Notes: a model not told the origin generated them from the sequence alone. A stretch of 19,478 nucleotides of DNA from Polaromonas sp. (GCA_023259235.1 JAHFQQ010000023.1:1-19478), one strand, 5' to 3'. Shown: positions 7,323 to 15,195, counted from the stretch's first letter. Numbers and translations are program-made.

Positions 7323-8102
7323 ATGTCCGGCGCCTTGAAAAGCACCAGCGTGGGCAGCACCCTCATCCTGACGCTGAGCAACCCGGAGTTCAGGAACGCG
7401 CTGGAGCCCGGAATTTACACCGCAGGCATCGAGGCCCTCAATGCAGCGGAGAACAATCCCGACATCCGCAGCGTAGTGATTACCGGCGATGGCGCAACAT
7501 TTTGCGCGGGCGGGAATCTGCTCGGGCTGCAAGTCAGCCGACGCGAGTTATCCGAAGCAATGGCGCAAAGCATCGACGGCCTGCACAACTGGATTGATTC
7601 GATTCGTACCTATCCCAAACCCGTGCTCGCCGCGGTGGAGGGAGCGGCCGCGGGCGCCGGGTTTTCACTGGCGCTGTCCTGCGATTTTGTAGTCGCCGCG
7701 GACAATGCCGTATTTTTGATGGCCTGCAGCACGGTAGCGCTGTCACCCGATGGCGGCGGCAGTTGGAGCCTGGCACGCACTTTGCCGCGCGCCCTGGCCA
7801 GTGAACTGCTCATGTGCGGAGAGTGCATCGGAGCCCGGCGGCTGTATGACCTGGGCCTGGTGAACCGCGTGTCGGCTCCTGGCGATGCCCTTGCCCAGGC
7901 CCTGGAACTGGCCGAAAAACTCAATGCACGTGCCCCCAATGCGCTATCGAGCATCAAGGAACTCATCAACGAAGCGCCCGCGAATACACTGAGCCAGCAA
8001 CTGGCCAGTGAACGCAATCATTTTGTCCGTAATCTGCGCCATGCCAACGCAGGGGAAGGCATCGACGCTTTTTTGCAAAAGCGTGCGCCGCGCTACCGTT
8101 AA
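7323..8102 (+). CDS. Enoyl-CoA hydratase/isomerase family protein (crotonase; PaaG-like or alternative oxepin-CoA hydrolase type)
   Basis: The 259-residue crotonase-fold protein has an oxyanion-hole segment TFCAGGNL (59-66) and GAAAGAGFSLALSCDF (107-122). The active-site region reads ACSTVALSPDGGGSW (134-148). The two glutamates of classical hydratases are therefore not in their usual places: the first position is not acidic and the second is Asp143, the pattern of PaaG-like isomerases. I recall Comamonadaceae relatives annotated as alternative-type oxepin-CoA hydrolase, but cannot confirm it. A Shine-Dalgarno AGGA lies inside the end of the preceding gene. The 1-bp gap shows the two form an operon, so it should act on the same acyl-CoA chain. 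Hydration versus isomerisation is open. Confidence 0.9.
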   Translation: MSGALKSTSVGSTLILTLSNPEFRNALEPGIYTAGIEALNAAENNPDIRSVVITGDGATFCAGGNLLGLQVSRRELSEAMAQSIDGLHNWIDSIRTYPKPVLAAVEGAAAGAGFSLALSCDFVVAADNAVFLMACSTVALSPDGGGSWSLARTLPRALASELLMCGECIGARRLYDLGLVNRVSAPGDALAQALELAEKLNARAPNALSSIKELINEAPANTLSQQLASERNHFVRNLRHANAGEGIDAFLQKRAPRYR

Positions 8103-8243
8103 ATGACTTGAGGCCCAGGTGGCTCCAGGCCTTGGCGCGACGCGTCACCCATCCCGCGCGACACCCATGCGACAGCCATGTTTGTGCGACGCGGGTCCCG
8201 GAAGCGACAATGAACACCTTGCCAGTCACCCAAAAGACAGACC

Positions 8244-8969
8244 ATGGATGATCCTATTCTTACGATAGACGAAAGGGCGGCCATCAATGGCGGCCGCTGG
8301 TTTTCATCCCTGTCACCCTCGCTGAGACACGATATTCTCCGATGCGCTTACGTCAAACGTTACAAGGACGGCCAACTGATAGCAGCCCGGGGCGAGGCCC
8401 CCGAGGAATGGATCGCCTGCGCCACCGGGGCGGTCCGCGTGAGTTCAACCTCGATTTCCGGCAAGCAGATCACCCTGACCTATGTCGAACCGGGTATCTG
8501 GTTTGGCGATGTCGCCATTTTCGACGGCGACCGGCGCACGCACGACGCCTATGCGCACGGCCAGACAACTGTCTTGTGTGTCGCCAAAGCCGATTTCAAG
8601 AAGATTCTGGCTTTGCATGTGGAGTTGTACGAGGCCATGCTGCGCCTGCATGCACGCCGCATCCGGCAACTCTATGGCCTGGTCGAGGATCTCAACACCC
8701 TGCCGCTGCGGGCGCGCCTGGCCAAGCAGTTGCTGCATCTGGTACGCAGCTACGGCGTTCCCAGCCTGGCCGATGGGCGCGAAGTGCGCATCGGTCTGCA
8801 ACTGGCACAGGAGGAACTGGCCCAATTGCTCGGCGCCTCGCGCCAGCGGGTCAATCAGGAACTCAAGTCGATGGAACGCGAAGACGCCATCCGCATCGAG
8901 CCAGGCGGCCTGGTGGTGCGAAACCGCGAGACCCTGATGCGTATTTCCGAAGCCGAGATTGACAAATAA
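8244..8969 (+). CDS. Crp/Fnr family transcriptional regulator
   Basis: The 241-residue protein has an N-terminal cyclic-nucleotide-binding fold (about 20-125), a dimerisation helix (about 126-150) and a C-terminal winged helix-turn-helix (about 155-228; recognition region around ELAQLLGASRQRVNQELKSM). The phosphate-binding cassette is partly kept: GDV at 88-90 where CRP has GEL, and Arg98-Thr99 where CRP has Arg82-Ser83. Cyclic nucleotide binding is therefore possible but not certain. There is no N-terminal cysteine cluster of the FNR type. It precedes the phosphotransferase gene by only 3 bp, so it is probably co-transcribed with the acyl-CoA genes and may control them. Its ligand and target sites are unknown. 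Confidence 0.92.
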   Translation: MDDPILTIDERAAINGGRWFSSLSPSLRHDILRCAYVKRYKDGQLIAARGEAPEEWIACATGAVRVSSTSISGKQITLTYVEPGIWFGDVAIFDGDRRTHDAYAHGQTTVLCVAKADFKKILALHVELYEAMLRLHARRIRQLYGLVEDLNTLPLRARLAKQLLHLVRSYGVPSLADGREVRIGLQLAQEELAQLLGASRQRVNQELKSMEREDAIRIEPGGLVVRNRETLMRISEAEIDK

Positions 8970-8972
8970 AGC

Positions 8973-10064
8973 ATGAGCAACTTCGACCACTTCACGGGAA
9001 CCCGGCCCGTTGCCGGCGCGCAGGCTGTTGACCAGGCGGCTCTGACTGCCTACCTGAAAAGGCATCTTGACGGTTTTGAGGGCCCACTGACACTTGAAAT
9101 TTTCAAGGGCGGCCAATCCAATCCAACCTACAAGCTGATCACCCCGGGCAGGTTTTACGTGATGCGTGCCAAGCCTGGCCCGGTTGCCAGGCTGCTGCCC
9201 TCCGCGCATGCGGTGGAACGCGAATTCAAGGTCATGCAGGGCCTGCAAGGCACGGATGTGCCAGTCCCCAAAATGTATTGCCTCTGCGAAGATGAATCAG
9301 TGATCGGGCGCGCCTTTTATGTGATGGAGTATGTTGAAGGTCGTGTGCTCTGGGACCAAGCCCTGCCCGGTATGACGAAGCACCAACGCAGTGATATTTA
9401 TGACGAAATGAATCGTGTGATCGCTGCCTTGCACAAAGTCAGGTTTGCCGAACGCGGCCTGGCCGATTACGGCAAGCCTGGCAACTACTTCGAGCGCCAG
9501 ATTGGCCGCTGGAGCAAGCAGTACCAGGCTTCCATCACCAGCCCGATCCCCGAAATGGACAGCCTGATGCAATGGCTGCCCGCCAACATGCCAGCCAGCG
9601 CGTGCGATGAAAGCCTGGTCTCGATCGTGCACGGTGATTTCCGGCTCGACAACCTGCTCTTTCACGCCACCAAGCCGCGCGTGCTGGCGGTGCTCGACTG
9701 GGAGTTGTCCACACTGGGGCATCCGCTGGCCGACTTCAGCTATCACTGCATGGCCTGGCATATACCGCCAGGCGCATTTCGCGGCATTGGCGGACTCGAT
9801 GTCGCCAACCTTGGCATCCCCACCGAGGCCGAATATATCCGCCGTTATTGCGAACGCACCGGCTTGACCACACCTGAAGCGCTGCAGGCCGACTGGAACT
9901 TTTACCTGGCCTACAACCTGTTTCGCCTCGCTGCCATTTTGCAGGGCATTGCCAAACGGGTCGAGGCCGGCACGGCCTCCAGCAGCCAGGCGGTCAGCTC
10001 TGCAGCCGGTGCTCCGGCGCTGGCAAGGATGGCTTGGGGCTTTGCACTTGAAAGCCAGGCTTGA
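8973..10064 (+). CDS. APH-fold phosphotransferase (LvaA / ACAD10-11 kinase-like)
   Basis: The 363-residue protein has the aminoglycoside phosphotransferase / choline kinase fold. An N-terminal lobe contains FKGGQSNPTYKL (44-55). The Brenner catalytic loop is HGDFRLDNLLF (220-230; Asp222 catalytic, Asn227 metal), and LDWE (241-244) supplies the second metal-binding Asp242. Members this long that sit beside an acyl-CoA dehydrogenase resemble LvaA, which phosphorylates 4-hydroxyacyl-CoAs in levulinate catabolism, and the kinase part of mammalian ACAD10/11. I infer a CoA-thioester substrate rather than an antibiotic. The gene starts 3 bp after the regulator stop with a weak Shine-Dalgarno and is followed after 91 bp by the dehydrogenase. 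Confidence 0.88.
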   Translation: MSNFDHFTGTRPVAGAQAVDQAALTAYLKRHLDGFEGPLTLEIFKGGQSNPTYKLITPGRFYVMRAKPGPVARLLPSAHAVEREFKVMQGLQGTDVPVPKMYCLCEDESVIGRAFYVMEYVEGRVLWDQALPGMTKHQRSDIYDEMNRVIAALHKVRFAERGLADYGKPGNYFERQIGRWSKQYQASITSPIPEMDSLMQWLPANMPASACDESLVSIVHGDFRLDNLLFHATKPRVLAVLDWELSTLGHPLADFSYHCMAWHIPPGAFRGIGGLDVANLGIPTEAEYIRRYCERTGLTTPEALQADWNFYLAYNLFRLAAILQGIAKRVEAGTASSSQAVSSAAGAPALARMAWGFALESQA

Positions 10065-10155
10065 CGAGTCAGCCGGGCCGCCTGTTTCCTATTTCGCATT
10101 TCCTTTTTCACAAACACTGCCAGCGACGCCCTCATGAAAGATATAAGGAGACCCC

Positions 10156-11415
10156 ATGGACTTTAACTACACACCCAAAGTACAGGACCTGCAGGCGCGC
10201 CTGCTCAAGTTCATGGATGAGCATATTTACCCGAACGAGGCCCGCTTCTTCCGTGAAATCGCGGAGAATCGCGCCAAGGGAAACGCCTGGATTCCAACCA
10301 CAATCATTGAGGAACTTAAACCCAAGGCACGCGCCGCAGGCCTGTGGAACCTGTTCTTGCCGCACTCGCCGCGGGCTCCGGAAGGCCTGTCCAACCTCGA
10401 GTACGCGCCTTTGTGTGAAATCATGGGCCGCGTGCCATTTGCGGCCGAGGTGTTCAACTGCTCGGCACCCGACACCGGCAATATGGAAACCATTGCACGC
10501 TATGGCTCCGAGGCCAACATGGACCAATGGCTGGACCCGCTGCTCAGAGGAGAAATCCGTTCGGCCTTCCTGATGACCGAACCCGAAGTGGCTTCCTCCG
10601 ATGCCACCAACATCCAGTGCCGCATCGAGCGCGATGGCGACGACTACGTGATCAACGGTCTCAAGTGGTGGTCGTCTGGTGCCGGTGATCCGCGTTGCGC
10701 GGTCTATATCGTGATGGGTAAAACCAATCCGGATGCCGGTCGCCACGAGCAGCAATCAATGATTTTGGTGCCTTCCGGCACACCGGGTGTCAACGTGATT
10801 CGCCCGCTCACGGTCTTTGGTTATGACGACGCACCGCACGGCCATATGGTGGTACGGCTGACCAATGTGCGCGTTCCCGCCGGCAACCTGCTGCTGGGCG
10901 AAGGCCGCGGCTTTGAAATTGCCCAGGGCCGGCTTGGCCCGGGGCGGATTCACCACTGCATGCGCAGCATCGGCATTGCCGAGCGCGCACTGGAGCTGAT
11001 GTGCCAGCGCCTGAACAGCCGGGTGGCGTTCGGCAAGCCCATCGCGACCCAATCAGTGTGGCGTGAACACATTGCCGAAGCCCGCTGCATGATCGAGCAG
11101 GCCCGGCTGCTGACGCTCAAGGCCGCTTACATGATGGACACCGTGGGCAACAAGGTCGCCAAGGCGGAAATTGCCATGATCAAGATCGTGGCGCCCCGCA
11201 TGGCCTGTCAGGTCATCGACTGGGCCATCCAGGCCCATGGCGGTGGCGGTGTGTCAGGCGATTTTCCGCTGGCCTACGCCTACGCCAGCCAGCGCACCTT
11301 GCGTTTGGCCGACGGCCCCGACGAAGTGCACCGCGCCTCGCTTGCCAAGCTGGAACTGGCCAAGCACTTGCTGAAATCCAGCGAGATCAAAATACCGGTG
11401 CTGCGTGCAAGCTGA
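10156..11415 (+). CDS. Acyl-CoA dehydrogenase family protein (ACAD10/11- or LvaC-like)
   Basis: The 419-residue flavoprotein follows the acyl-CoA dehydrogenase plan: helical N-terminal domain, a central beta domain with FLMTEPEVASSDATN (138-152) and KWWSSGAGD (170-178), and a C-terminal helical domain with QAHGGGGVSGDF (359-370). Where medium-chain enzymes have the base Glu376, the region RTLRLADGPDEVH (380-392) offers Asp386, as in the ACAD10/11-type clade. A strong Shine-Dalgarno, AAGGAG, lies 7 nt before the ATG. Coupled to the preceding phosphotransferase, it may remove phosphate from a 4-phosphooxyacyl-CoA rather than, or as well as, dehydrogenate a saturated acyl-CoA. A plain long-chain acyl-CoA dehydrogenase is the alternative. 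Confidence 0.92.
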   Translation: MDFNYTPKVQDLQARLLKFMDEHIYPNEARFFREIAENRAKGNAWIPTTIIEELKPKARAAGLWNLFLPHSPRAPEGLSNLEYAPLCEIMGRVPFAAEVFNCSAPDTGNMETIARYGSEANMDQWLDPLLRGEIRSAFLMTEPEVASSDATNIQCRIERDGDDYVINGLKWWSSGAGDPRCAVYIVMGKTNPDAGRHEQQSMILVPSGTPGVNVIRPLTVFGYDDAPHGHMVVRLTNVRVPAGNLLLGEGRGFEIAQGRLGPGRIHHCMRSIGIAERALELMCQRLNSRVAFGKPIATQSVWREHIAEARCMIEQARLLTLKAAYMMDTVGNKVAKAEIAMIKIVAPRMACQVIDWAIQAHGGGGVSGDFPLAYAYASQRTLRLADGPDEVHRASLAKLELAKHLLKSSEIKIPVLRAS

Positions 11416-11440
11416 ACGGTTCGCCAGCCATTATTATGAT

Positions 11441-11482
11441 GCTATTTAAACAATAGCTGTCTATGCCCATTCCATATGGGCA
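11441..11482. repeat. Two adjacent hairpins, REP-like intergenic element
   Basis: GCTATT-TAAAC-AATAGC (11441-11457) is followed six bases later by TGCCCAT-TCCAT-ATGGGCA (11464-11482); both have perfect arms. The first hairpin and the following TG resemble short dispersed repeats of the form TGCTATT..AATAGCTG that I recall as common in Polaromonas, Rhodoferax and Acidovorax genomes. Only one copy is present in this window, so its repeat status is inference. It lies between the acyl-CoA dehydrogenase and the glutathione transferase gene and may end or stabilise the upstream transcript; no clean T-run follows the second hairpin. Confidence 0.5.
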
Positions 11483-11538
11483 AAAGGCACTTTTCTTATA
11501 AATTTTTTGCAAGTATCCGGCTACGAAAGAATACATCC

Positions 11539-12243
11539 ATGATCAAGGTTTACTCATGGCCAACGCCCAACGGCCACAAGGTCCACATCATGATGGAGGA
11601 ATGCGGCCTTCGGCTGGGCCGTGACTGGGAAGTTGTTCCAGTCAATATCGGCGCGGGCGACCAATTCAAACCCGGGTTCCTTTCCATCAGCCCCAACAAC
11701 AAGATTCCGGCGTTGAGCGATCCCGACGGCCCCGACGGCAAGCCGATTGCACTATTTGAATCGGGCGCCATCCTTCTTTACCTGACCGCCAAAACCGGCA
11801 AACTGCTGCCAAAAAGCGACCGGCTGAAATTCCAGGTGCTGCAGTGGCTAATGTTCCAGATGGGGAGCGTCGGCCCGATGCTCGGCCAAGCGCATCATTT
11901 CCGCATTTATTCGCCGGAAAAAATCGACTATGCCATCCAGCGTTACACCAACGAGGCAAGACGGCTCTACGGCGTCATGGACAGGCAACTGGCCAGCAGC
12001 AAATTCATCGCCTGTGACCGGTACACGCTGGCTGATGTAGCGATCTTCCCATGGCTGCGCAGTTGGGAAAATCAGGGCATCGACTGGAGCAACTATCCTC
12101 GACTGAAAAAGTGGTTTGACCTGGTCGGAAAACGGCCGGCCGTGCAACGCGGAGTGGAGGTGCTGGCAGAGCTGCGCAAGCCCCTTACCGGTAAACGGGA
12201 GCGCGAAGTTCTTTTTGGCAAGGCACAATTCCAGCAGCGCTGA
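11539..12243 (+). CDS. yfcG: Glutathione S-transferase, YfcG-like (Nu class) disulfide-bond oxidoreductase
   Basis: The 234-residue protein aligns well with E. coli YfcG: an N-terminal thioredoxin-like domain (1-about 85) with PTPNGHKV (8-15; Thr9 and Asn11 at the glutathione site), SPNNKIPAL, and LFESGAILLYL. An all-helical C-terminal domain follows with QWLMFQMGSVGPMLGQAHHF and YTLADVAIFPW. YfcG has glutathione-dependent disulfide reductase activity and little transferase activity; the same is inferred here. No catalytic Cys or Tyr occurs at the usual start of helix 1, as in YfcG. I chose ATG 11539 because it reproduces the YfcG N-terminus; an upstream in-frame start would include hairpin sequence. 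The 123-bp AT-rich upstream region may contain its own promoter. Confidence 0.9.
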   Translation: MIKVYSWPTPNGHKVHIMMEECGLRLGRDWEVVPVNIGAGDQFKPGFLSISPNNKIPALSDPDGPDGKPIALFESGAILLYLTAKTGKLLPKSDRLKFQVLQWLMFQMGSVGPMLGQAHHFRIYSPEKIDYAIQRYTNEARRLYGVMDRQLASSKFIACDRYTLADVAIFPWLRSWENQGIDWSNYPRLKKWFDLVGKRPAVQRGVEVLAELRKPLTGKREREVLFGKAQFQQR

Positions 12244-12300
12244 CGTCTGGATTCAAGGCCCGGACCGACCGGTCGAAGGCGTGACGCAGTCCCGCGATGC

Positions 12301-13359
12301 TCAACCTTCAACCTGTTTGGCCGCGGCGGTGACCTTCACTGTGCTCACCAGCGGTTGGGACTCCACCCAGCGGCGCACGCGCTCGGCATCACCCAGCCGG
12401 CTAAGCTTTCCGACGGAATCGAGAAACACCATGATCAGTTTGCGGCCTGCAATCCTGGTCTGCATCACAAGGCACTGACCGGCTTCATTGATAAAACCGG
12501 TTTTCTGCAGGCCGATGTCCCAGACCGGGTTTTTGACCAGGCGGTTGGTGTTGTTGTATTGCAGCGTGCGGTTGCCCACTTCAACCTGGAAACCGGTCGA
12601 GGTGGTCAACTCGCGCAGAATCGGGTCGCCATACGCGGCATTGACCAACGTGGCCAGATCCTGGGCACTGGACTGGTTGCTGCTGGACAGGCCGGTCGGC
12701 TCCACGTAACGGGTGTCTTTCATGCCAAGCATTTTTGCCTTGGTGTTCATCAGGCTGACAAACGTTGCCAAGCCACCGGGGTAGGTGCGGGCCAAGGCAT
12801 GTGCCGCGCGATTTTCACTGGACATCAGGGCCAGGTGCAGCAGTTCGCCACGCGTGAGCGCGGCCCCCACCTTGAGCCTTGAGCGGCTTCCTTTTTCAGT
12901 ATCGATGTCATCCTGCGTCACCGTGATCACTTCATCCATGGGGAGCCTGGCTTCGCTGACGATGACGCCCGTCATCAACTTGGTGAGCGAAGCAATCGGC
13001 AGCACCGCATGGTCATTTTTTCTGAACAGTACCTCATGCGTTTCCTGGTCAATGACCAGCGCGACGCTGGACTTCAAATCCAGCGGGTCCTGCGCGCTGT
13101 GCAGGCCTGCAATCTGGCCAAAGGAAGGTTGGGCAGGCACCACGGCATGAATGATGGCCCGGTGTTTGGCTCTTGCCGAAACATGGACGCTCTTGCGTGC
13201 TGAAACAACCTTTTTCGATGCCGATGTTTTTGCAACATGTGGCTTCTTGACAATCTTGTGCTTGCCGGTTGCCGCGCTGGCGGCCGGCACGCCCAATGCT
13301 GCTGATAAAACCAGGAATCCAATGATTTTTAATGCGCGATTGAACATCTGATGCGACAT
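12301..13359 (-). CDS. pbpG: D-alanyl-D-alanine endopeptidase / PBP7-like (peptidase S11)
   Basis: A low-molecular-weight penicillin-binding protein that cuts peptide cross-links in periplasmic peptidoglycan. The 352-residue product has an N-terminal signal peptide (hydrophobic 11-24, probable cleavage after AASA near residue 29) and a Lys/Ser/Ala-rich, basic spacer (about 32-70). The S11 catalytic domain has SLTK (124-127), SEN (181-183) and KTG (286-288), all intact. The C-terminal beta domain of PBP5 is absent, which favours PBP7-type endopeptidase over carboxypeptidase. I chose 13359; an ATG four codons later (13347) is equally possible, and no Shine-Dalgarno decides. A longer open frame to 13428 runs through the likely promoter and is rejected. 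It converges with the glutathione transferase gene, 57 bp apart. Confidence 0.9.
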   Translation of the reverse strand: MSHQMFNRALKIIGFLVLSAALGVPAASAATGKHKIVKKPHVAKTSASKKVVSARKSVHVSARAKHRAIIHAVVPAQPSFGQIAGLHSAQDPLDLKSSVALVIDQETHEVLFRKNDHAVLPIASLTKLMTGVIVSEARLPMDEVITVTQDDIDTEKGSRSRLKVGAALTRGELLHLALMSSENRAAHALARTYPGGLATFVSLMNTKAKMLGMKDTRYVEPTGLSSSNQSSAQDLATLVNAAYGDPILRELTTSTGFQVEVGNRTLQYNNTNRLVKNPVWDIGLQKTGFINEAGQCLVMQTRIAGRKLIMVFLDSVGKLSRLGDAERVRRWVESQPLVSTVKVTAAAKQVEG

Positions 13360-13403
13360 GGTGGATAGGGTCTGCTTTAGGTTGCAATTGGAGCGATCAC
13401 CGC

Positions 13404-13432
13404 AGTGTATAGAAATAGAAAAAGTCACGCAA
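13404..13432 (-). promoter_or_regulatory. Candidate pbpG promoter
   Basis: On the minus strand TTGCGT (13432-13427) and TACACT (13409-13404) are 17 bp apart, about 45 bp upstream of the chosen pbpG start. The spacer is T-rich. The -35 element lies within the 3' arm of the upstream terminator, so the two functions overlap. Support is by eye only. Confidence 0.4.
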
Positions 13433-13457
13433 TATCAAAAACTTGCGTGACCTTTTT
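13419..13457. terminator. Bidirectional intrinsic terminator downstream of leuA
   Basis: GTCACGCAA (13424-13432) and TTGCGTGAC (13443-13451) form a perfect 9-bp stem around a 10-nt loop. On the minus strand the hairpin is followed by TTTTT (13423-13419), which suits termination of leuA, whose stop is about 110 bp upstream. On the plus strand it is followed by CTTTTT (13452-13457), so it could act both ways. Confidence 0.82.
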
Positions 13458-13564
13458 AAAAGGGCTCTCAAATCGCGGCATTTTCAGCGCCTGAGCCGTG
13501 ATCCAGAGTCGAAAATACTCTCAAGTCATTGAATACAAAGAGAATATTTTTCTGGCAGGATATA

Positions 13565-15103
13565 TCATCCCTGTGCGGCAACACGGTCAGCTTTACTTTG
13601 AAGTTTGTTCAGCGCGCTCAGATACGCCTTCGCCGAAGCCACCACAATGTCAGGGTCTGCGCCAACGCCATTCACGACACGCCCGCTGTTTTGCAGACGC
13701 ACTGTGACCTCGCCCTGGCTTTCTGTCGATCCACTGATCGCATTCACGGAATAAAGCACCATCTCCGCGCCGCTCTTGACGTGCAATTCGATGGCTTTGA
13801 GAGACGCGTCAACCGGGCCGTTGCCATCCGATTGACTTTTGACTTCCTTGCCGTCCACCGTGAAAACAATATTTGCCTGAGGGCGCTCGCCGGTTTCACT
13901 GTGTTGCGATAACGACACAAAGCCATACTGCTCATGATCATGGCTAAGGCTTTCATCGCTCACCAGCGCAAGGATGTCTTCATCAAAAATCTCGCTTTTC
14001 CGGTCCGCAAGATCCTTGAACCTGACGAACGCATTGTTGATATCGGTTTCGCTTTCCATCACGACGCCCAGCTCCTGCAAACGCTGCTTGAATGCATTGC
14101 GGCCGCTCAACTTGCCCATCACAATCTTGTTGGCACTCCAGCCCACATCCTCAGCCCGCATGATTTCATAGGTATCGCGCGCCTTGAGCACGCCGTCCTG
14201 GTGGATGCCGGAGGCATGGGCGAAGGCGTTGGCCCCAACTACGGCCTTGTTGGGCTGCACCACAAAACCGGTGATCTGGCTGACCAGGCGGCTGGCCGCC
14301 AGGATGTGTCGCGTGTCGATGCCCACGTCGAGGTCAAAGTAGTCCCTGCGCGTTTTCACGGCCATCACCACTTCTTCAAGCGAACAATTTCCGGCTCGCT
14401 CTCCCAATCCATTAATGGTGCATTCAACCTGCCGGGCTCCGCCGATCTTCACGCCTGCCAGAGAATTGGCAACGGCCATGCCAAGGTCGTTATGGCAATG
14501 CACCGACCAGACGGCTTTGTCACTGTTTGGAATGCGTTCACGCAAGTTCCTGATGAAATTGCCATAAAGCTCGGGGACGGCGTAGCCCACCGTGTCGGGT
14601 ACGTTGATGGTGGTTGCGCCTTCGGCAATCACCGCCTCGATCACACGGCACAAAAAGTCGGGGTCGGAGCGGTAGCCGTCTTCAGGACTGAACTCAATGT
14701 CGGACATCAGGTTGCGGGCGAAACGCACCGAGAGTCTGGCCTGTTCAAAGACCTGCTCGGGTGTCATCCGGAGCTTCTTTTCCATGTGCAGCGCACTGGT
14801 TGCCAGGAAAAGATGCAGGCGGCCGGAGCTGGCCGGCTTGAGAGCCTCGGCAGCGCGGGAAATGTCCCGGTCATTGGCGCGGGCCAGCGAGCAAACTGTG
14901 GAGTCCCTGACCATTTCCGAGATCGCCTTGACACATTCGAAATCGCCATTGGAACTGGCTGCAAAGCCCGCTTCAATCACATCGACCTTCAGCCGTTCGA
15001 GCTGGCGGGCAATGCGCAGCTTTTCATCCCGCGTCATGGAGGCACCGGGCGACTGTTCGCCATCACGCAAGGTCGTATCAAAAATAACAAGTCGCTCAGC
15101 CAT
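13565..15103 (-). CDS. leuA: 2-isopropylmalate synthase
   Basis: LeuA condenses acetyl-CoA with 2-oxoisovalerate, the first committed step of leucine synthesis. The 512-residue protein has the TIM-barrel motif DTTLRDGEQSPG (9-20; Arg13, metal ligand Asp14), metal ligands His202 and His204 (VHCHND), GLGERAGN (232-239) and HASGIHQDG (296-304). A C-terminal LeuA dimer/regulatory domain (about 390-512) should bind leucine for feedback inhibition. Length is normal for the bacterial long form. The start is set by GGAG 8 nt upstream and by the conserved MAERLVIFDTTLRDGEQ; an upstream ATG in frame is rejected. Expression is probably controlled by the leucine attenuator immediately upstream; a terminator follows the gene. 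Confidence 0.97.
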   Translation of the reverse strand: MAERLVIFDTTLRDGEQSPGASMTRDEKLRIARQLERLKVDVIEAGFAASSNGDFECVKAISEMVRDSTVCSLARANDRDISRAAEALKPASSGRLHLFLATSALHMEKKLRMTPEQVFEQARLSVRFARNLMSDIEFSPEDGYRSDPDFLCRVIEAVIAEGATTINVPDTVGYAVPELYGNFIRNLRERIPNSDKAVWSVHCHNDLGMAVANSLAGVKIGGARQVECTINGLGERAGNCSLEEVVMAVKTRRDYFDLDVGIDTRHILAASRLVSQITGFVVQPNKAVVGANAFAHASGIHQDGVLKARDTYEIMRAEDVGWSANKIVMGKLSGRNAFKQRLQELGVVMESETDINNAFVRFKDLADRKSEIFDEDILALVSDESLSHDHEQYGFVSLSQHSETGERPQANIVFTVDGKEVKSQSDGNGPVDASLKAIELHVKSGAEMVLYSVNAISGSTESQGEVTVRLQNSGRVVNGVGADPDIVVASAKAYLSALNKLQSKADRVAAQG

Positions 15104-15137
15104 GGGGTTCTCCAATAGATTCAAAACCAGCAACCCA

Positions 15138-15175
15138 AAACAAAAACGGCCCGTTGCTGGTGCAAACGGGCCGTT
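15138..15175 (-). terminator. Attenuator terminator upstream of leuA
   Basis: On the minus strand AACGGCCCGTT (15175-15165) and AACGGGCCGTT (15155-15145) form a perfect 11-bp GC-rich stem with a 9-nt loop, followed by a T-rich tract TTTGTTTT. It stops transcription 34-42 bp before the leuA start unless its 5' arm is captured by the leader RNA. The segment GACGGGC inside the leader peptide gene (15213-15207) can pair with GCCCGTT of this arm (15171-15165), the expected antiterminator. Confidence 0.88.
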
Positions 15176-15195
15176 GAATCAGGTGTACGCGTGCG

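Noticed and set aside
8445..9248. A 267-codon minus-strand open frame across the regulator and phosphotransferase genes
   Set aside because: Crosses two well-supported genes on the other strand and has no family resemblance.
8973..10064. Aminoglycoside resistance gene
   Set aside because: The fold is shared, but length, neighbours and context fit the acyl-CoA-associated phosphotransferases rather than antibiotic-modifying enzymes.
12266..12275. CGACCGGTCG palindrome between the convergent yfcG-like and pbpG genes as a terminator
   Set aside because: A 10-bp palindrome without a loop or T-run; short enough to be chance in GC-rich DNA.
13934..15118. A 394-codon plus-strand open frame opposite leuA
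   Set aside because: Antisense to an intact LeuA with all motifs; His/Gly/Ala-rich translation typical of a reverse-strand shadow.
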